From Costus lasius (Eukaryota; Streptophyta; Magnoliopsida; Zingiberales; Costaceae), in NCBI GenBank assembly GCA_027563935.2, contig JANVAS020000222.1:6758001-6822000 (forward strand): a DNA stretch of 64,000 bases, in the 5' to 3' direction. Positions within the stretch are counted from its first letter, which is position 1. The number at the start of each line of letters is the position of its first letter. Position numbers and translations under genes: made by a program. The notes below the pieces were generated by a model. That model worked only from the letters and a program-made list of their open reading frames with translations. It searched no databases and was not told the origin of the DNA. Positions 47,177-59,400 of the stretch are shown piece by piece.

Positions 47177-50100
47177 ATGAACTTCAATGTGCGATCCCTA
47201 CTGGAAAGGGAGAAGTTTGCTGGGCCGAACTTCTCTGACTGGTTTGGACACCTTAAGATTGTTCTTAAGGCAGAGAGGAAACTGTATGTCCTCGAGACGG
47301 CGATACCGCCTCAGCCCGCTCCGAACGCCGCAAGGGCGGTTCGGGAAGCCTATGAAAAGCACGTCAATGATAGCATTGATGTCGCTTGCCTGATGTTAGC
47401 GTCTATGACGCCACCGCTGTAGCGTCAGCATGAGGATATGTCTGCTATAGACATGATAGCAAACCTCAAGATGCTGTATGCTGCACAGGCGAGGACTGAA
47501 CGCTATAATTTGACGAAGCTCTTCTTTAAGAGCAAACTGGCTGAAGGGAGCCCAGTGGGAGCTCACGTGCTCAAGATGATTGGGCACAAGGAGGCTCTAG
47601 AGAAACTGGGGCATACCATCAACCAGGAGCTTGCTGTGGATATTATTCTGCAGTCTCTCCCGCCTTCATTCGACGCGTTCATTATTAACTTTAATATGAA
47701 CAAAATCGATTGTACTCCGGCAGAGCTGCTGAATATGCTCCTCACTACTGAGGAGACTCTGAAGGGAAAGCCTTCGACCTCTGTCTTAATGGTTCCTTCA
47801 AGGAACAAGAAGAAGGGGAAGAAGGGCAAGACCCCTGTCAAGAGCTACAGCAAGGCTCTGAAGCAGAAGGTGAAGCGGTCTAAGGAATACAGGTGTTTCC
47901 ATTGTGGCCAGCTGGGTCACTGGAAAAAGGACTGTAAAGCGCTCCAAGGAGATAAGAGGGGAAGCATCGCTTCTGGCTCAGGTATATTCGTGACTGAGGT
48001 CATGTTTTCTTCTTCTATATCATGGGTGTTGGACACTGCATGTGGAGTTCACATTTGTTCAAATGTGCAGGAACTCAAGAGAAGAAGACAGGTGGGACAG
48101 CATGAGGTGGACCTACGCGTTGGAAACGGGGCACGGGTTGCTGCTGTTGCTGTAGGAGACTATTTCATTTCTTTACCATCTGGAATTGTATTGGAACTTG
48201 ACAATTGTTATTTTGTTCCCAGTATTACTAAAAATATTATCTCCATTCCTGCTCTTGTCAGGAAAGGATTTTCCTTTGAATGCAATATTTCAAAGTGTGT
48301 TTTATCTTATGATAATATTGTTTATGCAACTGGTTCAATTAGCAATGGATTATTCATGTTGGACATGGAGCGTTCTATACAAAATATTGATATTAAGAAA
48401 GCCAAGTATGCTGATGACAGCACCTTGCTATGGCATAGTCGTTTAGGCCATATTAACGAGAAACGCATTAAGCGGTTGCATGATCATGGACTGCTGGGAT
48501 CATTCTCCTACAAGGAGATTGATACATGCACAGCTTGTTTGATGGGTAAAATGACGAAGTCACCTTTTCCTCACAAAGGTCAAAGGGCTTCAGGTTTACT
48601 TGACCTTATACACAGTGATGTGTGTGGGCCATTTAGTAAACATGCCAGAGGTGGCTATCAGTACTTCATTACCTTTACTGATGATTTCAGTAGGTATGGC
48701 TATGTCTATCTGATGAGACATAAGAGTGAATCTTTTGACAAGTTCAAAGAGTTCAAGAATGAAGTACAGAATCAGCTAGGCCGAAATATCAAGGCACTTC
48801 GCTCAGATCGAGGTGGTGAATACTTGAGTCATACGTTTACTGACTATCTGAAGGAATGTGGGATTATCTCACAGCTCACTCCGCCAGGAACACCGCAATG
48901 GAATGGTGTGTCCGAAAGGAGAAATAGAACGTTACTCGATATGGTTCGTTCTATGATGAGTCAGGCTACTCTTCCATACTCCTTTTGGGGATTTGCACTG
49001 GAGACAGCTGCAAAGGTACTAAACCGAGTGCCATCCAAGGCCGTTTCAAAAACTCCATATGAGTTATGGTATGGGAAACAGCCGAGCTTGACATTTATCA
49101 GGATCTGGGGCTGCGAGGCTTATGTCAAAAAGCTCGCCTCTGGGAAACTAGAGAGCAGATCTGACAAATGTATCTTTGTCGGTTACCCTAAGGAAACTAA
49201 GGGTTATTATTTCTATGATCCCAAAGAGAACAAGGTTTTTGTTGCTCGGACGGCCATATTTCTTGAGAAGGAGTTTCTTCTGCAAGAGGCCAGTGGGAGA
49301 GAAATAAAGCTGGATGAGAATCCAGAGGAAGGACAAAGTGCTCAAGCAAAATTGGATGAGCCTGAGCCAGTAGATCAGGTTATTGAACAACCTGAGGCTC
49401 AGATATCACGGGAACCGCGAAGATCGGGAAGGATTCGTCGACAGCCTGAGCGCTATGACGGAATCTACATCATTGATCATGATGAACCCCTCACTTATGC
49501 GGATGCGGTCAGTGGACCGGAGTCAGCTAGATGGCTTGAAGCTATGCGAGCCGAGATGGACTCCAAGTCAGATAACCAAGTTTGGGATTTGGTTGATCCG
49601 CCTCCGGGAGTTATCCCTAGAGGCTGTAAATGGATCTTCAAGAAGAAGATTGACATGGATGGTAACGTGGTTACCTATAAAGGCAGGATAGTTGCGAAAG
49701 GTTTCAAACAAATCTACGGGATAGATTATGATGAAACTTTCTCACCTGTAGCTATGTTTAAGTCTATTCGGATTCTTTTCGCGATAGCTGCATATTATGA
49801 TTATGAGATTTGGCAGATGGATGTGAAAACAGCTTTCCTTAATGGAAATCTGGATGAGGATGTGTACATGACACAACCTGAGGGTTTCACTAATCCATCA
49901 GATCGTCATAAGATATGCAAGTTAAAGAAGTCCATTTATGGACTTAAGCAAGCATCAAGAAGCTGGAATATTCGTTTTGATGAATCAGTCACGGAATTTG
50001 GTTTCATCAAGAACGAGGATGACCCGTGTGTATATAAGAGGTTTAGTGGGAGCGTGATTACTTTCCTAGTCCTCTACGTCGATGATATCTTGATCATTGG

Positions 50101-51058
50101 AAATGACATTCCTGAAATGAATGCTGTGAAGGCATGGTTAAGGAAATGTTTCCAGATGAAAGATTTAGGAGAAGCAGCCTATGTATTAGGTGTGAAGATC
50201 TACAGGGATAGATCTAAGAGGCTTCTCGGGCTGTGCCAGAGTACTTACATCGATAAAGTCCTGGAAAGATTTCATTTAGAGAATTCTAAACGAGGATATC
50301 TTCCAGTCAGACATGGTCTGAGTCTTTCGAAGAGTCAGTGTCCACAAACACAGACTGAGAAAGATGAAATGGACAATACGCCTTATGCTTCGGCTATTGG
50401 TTCCATTATGTATGCGATGTTGTGTACCCGCCCTGACGTCGCTTACGGGTTAAGTGTGACCAGTCGTTTCCAAAGTAATCCAGGTGTGGCGCACTGGATT
50501 GCAGTCAAGAACATCTTAAAATATCTGCGGAGGACCAAAGATATGTTCTTGATATATGGTGGTCAGGAAGAACTCGGTATTGAAGGATATACTGACACTT
50601 CGTTCCAGTCTGACCAGGATGATTTCCGATCGCAATCAGGCTATGTTTTTAGCTTGAATGGAGGAGCAGTGGTGTGGAAGAGTTTCAAACAGTCAACTGT
50701 TGCTGATTCCACAACAGAAGCCGAGTATGTTGCAGCCTCGGAAGCATCCAAGGAGGCAGTGTGGATTCGTAAGTTCGTGGGAGAACTTGGTGTTGTTCCT
50801 TCGAGTGCAGATCCTTTGGTTATCTTCTGTGATAACACTGGAGCAATCGCACAAGCAAAGGAACCACGGTCGCACCAGAAGTCCAAGCACATACAGAGAC
50901 GGTTTCATTTGATCAGGGAGATCATAGATCGAGGCGAGATCAAAATCTGCAAGGTTCATACAGATGACAATCTGGCAGACCCGCTTACTAAGCCTCTGGC
51001 GCAGCAGAAGCATGAGAAGCACTGTAATAATATGGGTTTGAGATTTCTCAACCATTAG
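47177..51058 (+). pseudogene. Element C gag-pol polyprotein with one nonsense codon
   Basis: This is the best-preserved copia polyprotein gene in the window: 3882 bp, 1293 codons in one frame. The only break is TAG at 47420-47422 (codon 82), where B, D and E have CAG; an ATG six codons later (47438) opens the remaining 1206 codons. Gag comes first, then the CCHC knuckle near residues 240-253 and protease D-T-A near 286. Integrase D-D-35-E lies near 481, 544 and 580, RT has YVDD at 967-970, and RNase H carries the acidic residues in the GYTD, TTEAEY, DNTGA and LADPL motifs. It encodes everything needed for reverse transcription and integration except an intact Gag N-terminus. Possible regulation by leader splicing is noted separately. 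Confidence 0.95.
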
Positions 51059-51067
51059 ATTAAGTGC

Positions 51068-51078
51068 AAGTGGGAGAT
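51068..51078 (+). other. Element C polypurine tract
   Basis: AAGTGGGAGAT abuts the 3' LTR. Confidence 0.9.
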
Positions 51079-52760
51079 TGTTGGGGTATGCCCTTAAGCC
51101 TAATGTTTGAGGCCTTGGGATTGTAACAGTATCGTGTAATAAACGTTTATGTTTATAAAGGCATGGTTATTATTCAGTTAGCTACATTGTCTGCTGCAAT
51201 ATATGTTCTTCTGAATAATGTCTCAATGCTGCTCAGCTGGGCTGACATGCAGTTAAGTCCTTAGTCGATGTATCTTGGTGAACATGAGACAGCCTTGATA
51301 TGATTAAGACTAATATGTGTTCTAGTCTTATAGGATGCTTCGAGCATGGAATAAGATGTAGACTCATGGGTACATTGGATGTACTGGACAGACCCTACTA
51401 GGATGTTCAATTGTTTGTCACAATGTGAATATTCCTTGAATGAGACAAGTGGCACATTTCCTCTGACTTGAGATCACTTGTGTTTTCTAAATGATGATTG
51501 TCATTGTTTTGGGGTAGTTCAATATCATTTGAAACATAATGATTATAGACTATCTTGGATGGTGAACTTGAATCAGGTTAGGGCACTAGTGATAGACATA
51601 GGATTGCCGTCTCCTTGTTTAAGGAGTGTGATGTTCTAAAGGGGCCCCCTGGATGAGATGATTGAGAAAAGAGTATGGCCATACCCAGGTGACAGTGTTC
51701 ATCTGATCTAATCATGCTCATCATATTGGAGCTACAAGCTTGACACGCTTGTCCAATAAGAACATCCAGTGGCAAAGGAAATTTGCATGCATTGTGAGTT
51801 GATTCACACTTATGCTGTAATTTGGGTATAGTCTTGGAAGACTCTTTCCTTTATATCGGGAGATAGTGATGTGTTGCTAGATACCCCTCACTGATCGTGA
51901 TAATGTGAGTTATCATTACCGACATTTAAAGGAAACCCTCAGGGTCGCACAATTTGATGATATGGCTTACTTAAGTCAGATCGTATGGACTGAATTGTTC
52001 GGGTTCAGTATAAAGGGATTTAATCTCTGATTGTGAGTGAGATCTGGTCTGATCATGTTTGATTGATTAGGGCTTGAGATCGGTAAGCTTCGATCGAGAG
52101 AATAGATGCTAGATCAGTCAGATCAGAAGCATTAAGAGATCGACGGTCAGATCAAGAGCCTTAGGGTTTATTATGGTCTGGACTGATTGCTTGGTTTATT
52201 TGGTTATTAAACCAAATTGATTTGAACCGGCTCATTGGTTGAGCGCATGGTTCAATTGATAAGGCATTTGCGAGTGGGTTAATACATGGTCGCATGAACG
52301 TTTGGACTTGGCTATTTTTAGATAGCATGTCCTCAAACGTGGCCATGATCTCACGTTGCATCTCACTTGCCTCTTCACGCCTTTGTCGCCCTTTTGGTTT
52401 TTCGTTCGAAAGGCATTCTCGTGTGGAGCATTGTGGACGACAAGAGGGACCATTCGACTAAGCAAGGCGATCTCTCTTTTCCCTTCCATTTCGACAAGAC
52501 AACCTTGAAGCCTTGCTAGCACAAGGAGAATCAAGGGAGTAGGTGCATTGATCACCTTGTGTGTGAAACTAAGGAGAAGGTTCGCTTGCGCCTTTCCTTC
52601 CAAGACATCATCTAAGTGATGGCAATGGTGAGAATCGTTTCACTTTGAAAGTTGAATATATTACATGCTATGCGATCTTTTAGAAACCCTAGATTCCGCT
52701 AGAATTTTTGTTGCGCCTCCTATTAGGGTTTCGCCCCCCTTAGGTTTAGGGGTGCCTTCA
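51079..52760 (+). repeat. Element C 3' LTR
   Basis: At 1682 bp it has the same length as 25437-27118. It is followed by AGATC, the right target duplication in the pol of element B. Confidence 0.94.
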
Positions 52761-52765
52761 AGATC

Positions 52766-52882
52766 AAAGTCTGCAAGGTTCATACAGATGACAATCTGGC
52801 TGACCCGCTTACCAAGCCTCTGGCGCAGCAGAAGCATGAGAAGCACTGTAATAATATGGGTTTGAGATTTCTCAACCATTAG
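52766..52882 (+). pseudogene. Element B gag-pol, 3' end after the nested insertion
   Basis: This is the last 117 bp of the element B polyprotein gene, ending in TAG at 52880-52882. It encodes the end of the RNase H region with the conserved NLADPLTKPL stretch. With 21699-25436 it gives 3855 bp, exactly the 3882 bp of the element C gene minus the three deletions (1, 10 and 16 bp). The preceding AGATC (52761-52765) is the target duplication made by element C. Confidence 0.93.
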
Positions 52883-52891
52883 ATTAAGTGC

Positions 52892-52902
52892 AAGTGGGAG
52901 AT
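52892..52902 (+). other. Element B polypurine tract
   Basis: AAGTGGGAGAT directly precedes the 3' LTR start TGTTGGGG. The same tract is found in C, D and E. Confidence 0.9.
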
Positions 52903-54594
52903 TGTTGGGGTATGCCCTTAAGGCTAATGTTTGAGGCCTTGGGATTGTATCAGTATCATGTATAAACTCTTTTGTTTATAAAGGCAATGGTTGTTATTCA
53001 GTTTGTTACATTGTCTGCTGCAATAAGTGTGCTTCTGAATAATGTCTCAAAGCTGTTCAGCTAGGCTGACATGTACTTTTGTCCTTAGTCGATATATCTT
53101 GGTGAACATGAGACAGCCTTGATATGATTGAGACTAATATGTGTTCTAATCTTATAGGATGCTTCGAGCATGGAATAAGATGTAGAGTCATGGGTACATT
53201 GGATGTACTAGACAGACCCTACTAGGATATTCAATTGCTTGTCACAATGTGAATAATCCTTAATTGTAACAAGTGGCACATGTCCTCTGACTTGAGATCG
53301 CTTGTGTTTCTAAATGATGATTGTCATTGTTTTGAGTTAGTTCAATATCATTTGAAACATAATGATTATAGACTATCTTGGATAATGAGCTTGAGTCAGG
53401 TTAGGGCACTAGTGATAGACAAAGGATTGCCATCTCCTTGATTGGAGTGTGATGTTCAAAAGGGGCCCCTCTGGATGAGATGATTGAGAAAGTGTATGGC
53501 CATACCCAGGTGACTGTGTTCATCTGATCTAATCATGCTCATCATATTGGAGTTACAGGCTTGACACGCTTGTCCAATAAGAACATCCAGTGGCAAAGGA
53601 ATCATGTATGCTTTGTGAGTTTGATTCACACTTGTGCTGTGATTTGGGTGTAGTCTTGGAAGACTCTTTCCTTTATATCGGGAGACAGTGATGTGTTGCT
53701 AGATACCCCTCACTGATCGTGATAACGTAAGTTATCGTTACCGACATTTAAAGGAAACCCTCAGGGTCGCACAATTTGATGATATGGCTTACTTAAGTCA
53801 GATCGTGTGGACTGAATTGTTTGGGTTCAGTTTAAATGGATTTAATCTCTGATTGTGAGTGAGATCTGGTCTGATCATGTTTGATTGATTAGGGCTTGAG
53901 ATCGGTAAGCTTCGATCGAGAGAATGGATGCTAGATCCCTCAGATCAGAAGCATCAAGAAGTGAGCGGTCAGATCTTAAGCCTTAGGGGTTTATTATGAT
54001 CTGGACTAGTTGCTTGGTTTATTTGGTTATTGAACCAAATCAATTTGAACCAGCTCATTGAATGAGCGTATGGTTCAATTAAAGAGGCAATTGCGATTGG
54101 GGTAATGCATGGTCGCAAGTGGAGATGGTGTTTGCTATTTTTAGATAGCATGTCACATTCGTGACCACCTCTCACGTTGGCTCTCACGACGCTAATCTCT
54201 CTCGCCTCTTGCCCCCTTTCCTCTGGTCTCTTGACACTCATGTGGTGAAGAGGTTGACGAAAAGAAGAGGAAAAGAAATCGCCAAGCAGAGAAGCTCTTC
54301 ATCCTTTCCATTCGACAAAGAACGCTTTGGGACCTTGCTAGCACAAGGAACGCCAAAGGGAGTAGGCGACATCAATTGTGTGCGTCGCTTTGGAGAAGAT
54401 CTCTTTTGGTCTTTGATTCCAAGACACCATCCAAGTGATGACAATGGTGAGAATTTTTTTTCTTATCTATTCAAGTTTTCGATAGTTGATCATATAATGC
54501 ATGCTATTCGATCCTAAGGAAACCCTAGATTCCGCCTATGCCATTTTATCCTTGCGCATGCTTTAGGGTTTCGCCCCCCCAGTGGGAACCTTCA
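52903..54594 (+). repeat. Element B 3' LTR
   Basis: At 1692 bp it has the same length as the 5' LTR, with 10 differences counted by eye. It is followed by AAACT, the target duplication, and then by Athila LTR sequence. Confidence 0.93.
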
Positions 54595-55250
54595 AAACTG
54601 ACCGGGCGTCGCGTTCAAAACGAGTTTTAGGATAGTGTAATTGTTTACGGCTAGTGCCGTAAAATCTCTTGAGTCTTCTGTACCGATGTTGTCTCGGAAA
54701 ATACGGCCCGTAAAATAGTTTACGGCCCATGCCGTAATATCAGCTGAGCTCTCTGGTTGGATTCGTCGGGAAAATACGGCCCGTGTAATTCTTTACGGCG
54801 GGTGCCGTAATATCAGGGCAACTTTCTGTTCTGAAATGGCTGGAAAATATGGTACCGTAATATTGCTTATGGCCGGTACCGTAAAATCGGGAAATCTTTC
54901 TGTTCGAAAATCTTTACAAATTACGGCAGTGTTCAGATTTTATGGTACCATGTGGAATTACGGTACCATAAAATAGATTACGGCACTACCATAATTCGCT
55001 GGCTTGCTCCGATTTACGTGAAATTTCTTGGGTGACTTCTTCTTGTTGATGAGAACTCTTCAATGTATTTGATTTTGCTTGAAAACGCCTAAAATAGTGC
55101 TTTTTACCTGAAAAACATGAAAAACCAAAATAGAAGTAGACTTTGCAACATTTGATGGATTTAGCATAAAAACAAGTAAAAAGATCCTTGATTTAGCATG
55201 AAAAGGTATCTAAAATGATGCAAAATATACTACATATTTCGGTGTCATCA
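54595..55250 (-). repeat. Athila 3' LTR, right portion (U3) with dyad-motif array
   Basis: AAACT at 54595-54599 is the right target duplication of element B; the LTR of Athila resumes after it. On the minus strand the LTR starts TGATGACACC at 55250. Between about 54640 and 54990 there are repeated pairs of opposed motifs (TACGGC...GCCGTA, spaced about 80 bp), many with CG-to-TG decay to ATGG/CCAT. The sequence next to 55250 keeps the GAGGACAAGCAAG block typical of this lineage before the polypurine tract. The usual G-run tract itself is not recognisable. Confidence 0.75.
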
Positions 55251-55641
55251 AACACATAAGGTTCAAACCTTGCTTGTCCTCAAGCAAAAAATCAAAATTT
55301 GAAATCAAAATTTGATTGAAAGAATAACCTTTTCATGCTCAATAAATTTCTAAAATACAACTTGTCAATGAAAAATTCTATTAATTGATTTACAAAATTT
55401 CAAGTAAACATATCATCTTTAGAACTCAATTTTCTAGATTCACAACTCAATCAAATAAAACTTTGCAACCGTATAATAAATAAGATTTTCAATCTCATGA
55501 TTTCACACCGTATCAATTTAAATCTATCATGGCTTTCGTTTACAGGAATTAAGTCTCCAAGATCTTTTTCCACACACAATATTTTTTTTTTTGTGAAGAT
55601 GGCATGTACCCACTTAGATACACACCTTTTTTTTTATTTTT

Positions 55642-55796
55642 GACTTCAACTCTTTCTTCGGTACCACTGTTAATTTTATACAGTGCCAAGTAGAGGAGTC
55701 TTATTCTTTTTCTCTCTCATTATTTTTCATGTTTAGACTTCAACCCATGTCTTAGGTACCTCTATCAATTTTGCATAGCGCCAAGTAGGGGAGTCT
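55642..55796. repeat. Diverged tandem duplication of about 60 bp
   Basis: Two similar segments (55642-55701 and 55736-55796) both run from GACTTCAAC through GGTACC to GCCAAGTAG(A/G)GGAGTCT, separated by about 35 bp. Confidence 0.7.
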
Positions 55797-56276
55797 CTCA
55801 CTATTTTTATGGATCTTGGATTCTTATTTCCCAACAAATAGCAAAAATAGACTAAGCCTCAACTAGGTTGATCAATTGATTTAAATTCTCAAATCATACT
55901 AATATACTCATTTTATTCAAAAGAGAAGTTTCACCTTTAAATTTTATTCCTCAAATAATATACCTATCCAAAATTTTATGCATCAATCAATGTCATATTT
56001 CAAAAGACAAATATGTATTGAAGAAATAAATTTTGACATGATGGGGTTATAACTCTAATCATGAATTTGAGATCATTCATCATCAAAAATCATCAATCAC
56101 ATCTCAAAACATGTCCACATAATGCGTTAATCAAAATATTTTCATGTGGATGAAGTAGTGGTGGTAGACACAAAAATAAGAGTTAATGATGACATCCAAA
56201 AGGTGAATGGAAGGGGATACTTACAATATTTTGTTAACCTTTTGGGTCGAGCTTTCTTCCTTTCCATGCTTCTTGC

Positions 56277-56314
56277 AAAAAAAAATAAATAAATAAATAA
56301 AAATAATAATAAAG
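56277..56314. repeat. A-rich AAAT/AAT microsatellite
   Basis: A run of A followed by several AAAT units and then AAT units. Confidence 0.85.
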
Positions 56315-56414
56315 ATTAATGCTAAAGTGAAACTAAGATAAAAGTAAATTAAAGGAAGTGAACTAAAGTTAGAAAGCTTGGGTTGCCTCCCAAGAAGCGT
56401 TAATTTAAAGGTCA

Positions 56415-59400
56415 TTAGCTTGATCCCTTAACACTCAGATTTGATAGCGGTTCATCCAAATAAAAACTCTCCTTTTCTTCAACTCGCTCTTCTTGATAAT
56501 AGTGTTTAAGTCTCTGACCATTAACCTTGAATTCTCCTCTTTCTTCACTCCATACATCCACGGCTCCGTAAGGATAAGCTTTCTTTACCTGAAAAGGTCC
56601 AGACCATCGAGACTTAAGTTTTCTAGGAAAAAGTCTCAATCTAGAATTGAATAAAAGAACAAAGTCACCTGGTTGTAAATCTCTCCTGAAAATATGTCGA
56701 TCGTGCCATCTTTTCGTCCTCTCCTTGTAAATTTGTGCATTCTCATATGCAGAGAGTCTGATCTCATCTAGCTCATTCAGTTGTAATTTTTGTTTTTCCC
56801 CCTCACTTTTTAAGTCAAAATTCAGCATCTTGATTGCCCAGTATGCTTTGTGTTCAAGTTCCACAGGCAGGTGACATGATTTTCCATAAATTAATTGAAA
56901 TGGAGACATACCTATTGGTGTTTTGAAAGCAGTCCGGTATGCCCACAAGGCATCATCAAGTTTGTATGCCCAGTTTTTCCTAGTGCTTGACATCGTCTTC
57001 TCTAAAATTCCCGTGATTTCTCTGTTCGATATCTCCACTTGTCCACTTGTTTGAGGATGATAAGGCATTGCCACTCTATGATTCACTCCATATTTTCTAA
57101 GTAAGGCTGAAAATTTGTGTTCTATGAAATGTGAACCTCGATCACTGATTACTACCCACGGGGTCCCATACCGTGGAAATATGATCTTTATGAAAAATTT
57201 AGCAACAACTCTTGAGTCATTGGTTGGTGAAGCTAGAGCTTCAACCCATTTTGAAACATAGTCAACTGCTACCAGAATGTACTTGTTACCTCCTGAAGAT
57301 GGGAAAGGCCCCATAAAGTCTATCCCCCAAACATCAAATATTTCAACTTCAAGAATGTTGGATAGGGGCATCTCATGTCTTCTACTGATGTTCCCTATTC
57401 TTTGACATCTATCACAAGATAACACAAAGTTTCTAGCATCTTTGAAAATGGTGGGCCAATTAAATCCTGATTGTAACACTTTATCAGCAGTCTTTCCAGC
57501 ACTAGCATGACCACCATAAAAGGATCCATGACATTGGCACAAAATATCTATGATTTCTTCTTCAGGTACACATCTTCTAAAAATACCGTCTGTACACCTT
57601 CTAAACACATAAGGCTCATCCCAAAAATAGTGTTTCACCTCAGCCAAGAACTTCTTCCTTTTTTGGTAGTTCAAATCAGGAGGAAAAACATTAGCAACAA
57701 GGTAATTCACTATATCAGCATACTAGGGAGATCTGATTTGTTCAATGGTTAAAAGCTGTTCTTCAGGGAAGGAGACATTGATCTCATTATTTTTTTCAGT
57801 GTCTACCATTATTCTTGAGAGATGATCTGCAACAAGGTTTTCTGATCCCTTTTTGTCTTTAATCTCCAAATCAAATTCTTGTAGAAGTAAAATCCATCTG
57901 AGTAATCGTGGTTTGCTGTCTTTTTTCTGCATCAAGTATTTCACAGCTGCATGGTCAGTGTACACTACCACCTTGAAGTTAATTAAGTATGACCTAAATT
58001 TATCAAAAGCAAATACTATGGCCAATAATTCTTTCTCGGTGGTGGTGTTATTTTTTTGTGTGTCATCCAGAGTCTTGCTGGCATAGTGGATAACATGAGG
58101 TTTCTTATCTTTTCTCTGTCCCAGGACTGCTCCCACTGCGTAATCGCTGGCGTCGCACATGAGTTCGAAAGGTAAGTCCCAATCCGGGGGTTGAATGATA
58201 GGTGCTGAAACCAAAGTTTTCTTTAACTCCTGAAAGGCAAACAGACATTTCTCATCAAAGTAGAATTTGGCGTCTTTACAAAGCAAATCAGTTAAAGGTT
58301 TAGTAAGTTTAGAGAAGTCCCTAATGAATCTCCTGTAAAACCCTGCATGTCCCAAAAAACTCCTAATCTCCTTGACAGTGGTGGGTGGTGCTAGCTTCTC
58401 AATCACTTCTATTTTGGCTTTGTCCACTTCAATCCCTCTCTCAGAAACAAGATGGCCTAAAACTATTCCCTGTCTAACCATAAAGTGACACTTCTCCCAA
58501 TTCAAGACAAGGTTAGTCTCTTCGTACCTCTGCAAGACTCTAGAGAGATTAGCTAAGCAATCATCAAAAGTGAAACCATAGAAAAAGAAATCATCCATAA
58601 AAAAATCCATGAAATCTTCAATAAATTCAGAAAAAATTACCATCATACACCTTTGAAAAGTTGCAGGTGCATTGCGTAAACCAAAAGGCATTCTCCTATA
58701 AGCAAAAGTACCATATGGACATGTAAAAGTGGTTTTATCCTGATCGTCAGGATGAATAGGAATCTGAAAAAATCCGGAATACCCATCAAGAAAACAAAAG
58801 TGAGAGTGGTTGGCAAGTCTTTCCATCATTTGATCAATGAAAGGTAAGGGAAAATGATCTTTCCTAGTGGCAACATTTAATTTTCTATAATCAATACACA
58901 TACGCCAACTAGTGACATTTCTAACAGGTATCAATTCATTATCCTTATTTTTCATTACAGTGACACCCCCCTTTTTTGGAACACTGTGTACAGGACTCAC
59001 CCACTTACTATCTGAGATAGGGTAGATAATACCTGCATCTAGCAATTTTAGTACTTCCTTCTTCACCACTTCCTTCATAGACGGATTGAGCCTCCTCTGA
59101 AAATCTATATGTGGTTTGTGCTCATCCTCCATGTGAATCCTGTGCATACAAAAAGAAGGATTAATCCCTTTTAAGTCATCAATGGAATACCCAATTACTT
59201 TTCTATGAATTCTTAGCTCCTTCAAGAGTAGATCAGTTTCCCTGGGATCTAATTTAGCATCCACGATCACAGGGTAGGTGGAGTTATGACCAAGAAATTC
59301 ATATCTAAGATTATCAGGTAAATCCTTCAACTGAACTTTAGGGATCTTTTCAATTTCATTATCAAAAGTAGTGCAATCTAAGATATCATGTTTTTCCTCA

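Larger units (their letters stand above)
25437..52760 (+). mobile_element. Copia element C, nested in B and carrying D and E
   Basis: The sequence of C is 25437-27771, 36906-37173 and 46275-52760, about 9.1 kb. LTRs are 25437-27118 and 51079-52760, each 1682 bp with 8 differences counted by eye. The target duplication AGATC (25432-25436 and 52761-52765) lies in the RNase H region of element B. Its leader carries the two later insertions D and E. Its gag-pol has one nonsense codon and no frameshift. Confidence 0.94.
18184..54594 (+). mobile_element. Copia element B (Angela-like), host of the nested insertions
   Basis: Element B consists of 18184-25436 plus 52766-54594, about 9.1 kb, interrupted by element C. 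LTRs are 18184-19875 and 52903-54594, both 1692 bp with 10 differences counted by eye. The target duplication AAACT is present at 18179-18183 and 54595-54599. It inserted into the Athila LTR. PBS, leader, gag-pol and polypurine tract are in order. The coding frame is broken in several places. Lineage is inferred from the layout (1.7-kb LTR beginning TGTTGGGGTATG, iMet primer, AAGTGGGAGAT tract), which resembles Angela/BARE. Confidence 0.93.
55251..56414 (-). other. Athila 3' non-coding region, no env-like gene
   Basis: An AT-rich stretch between the pol stop and the 3' LTR, where many Athila elements carry an env-like frame. No such frame is seen on either strand. It holds a diverged tandem duplication (55642-55796) and an AAAT microsatellite (56277-56314). 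Confidence 0.7.

Noticed and set aside
55251..56414. An env-like gene between Athila pol and the 3' LTR
   Set aside because: No long open frame, signal peptide or transmembrane segment is present on either strand; the region is AT-rich with a microsatellite.
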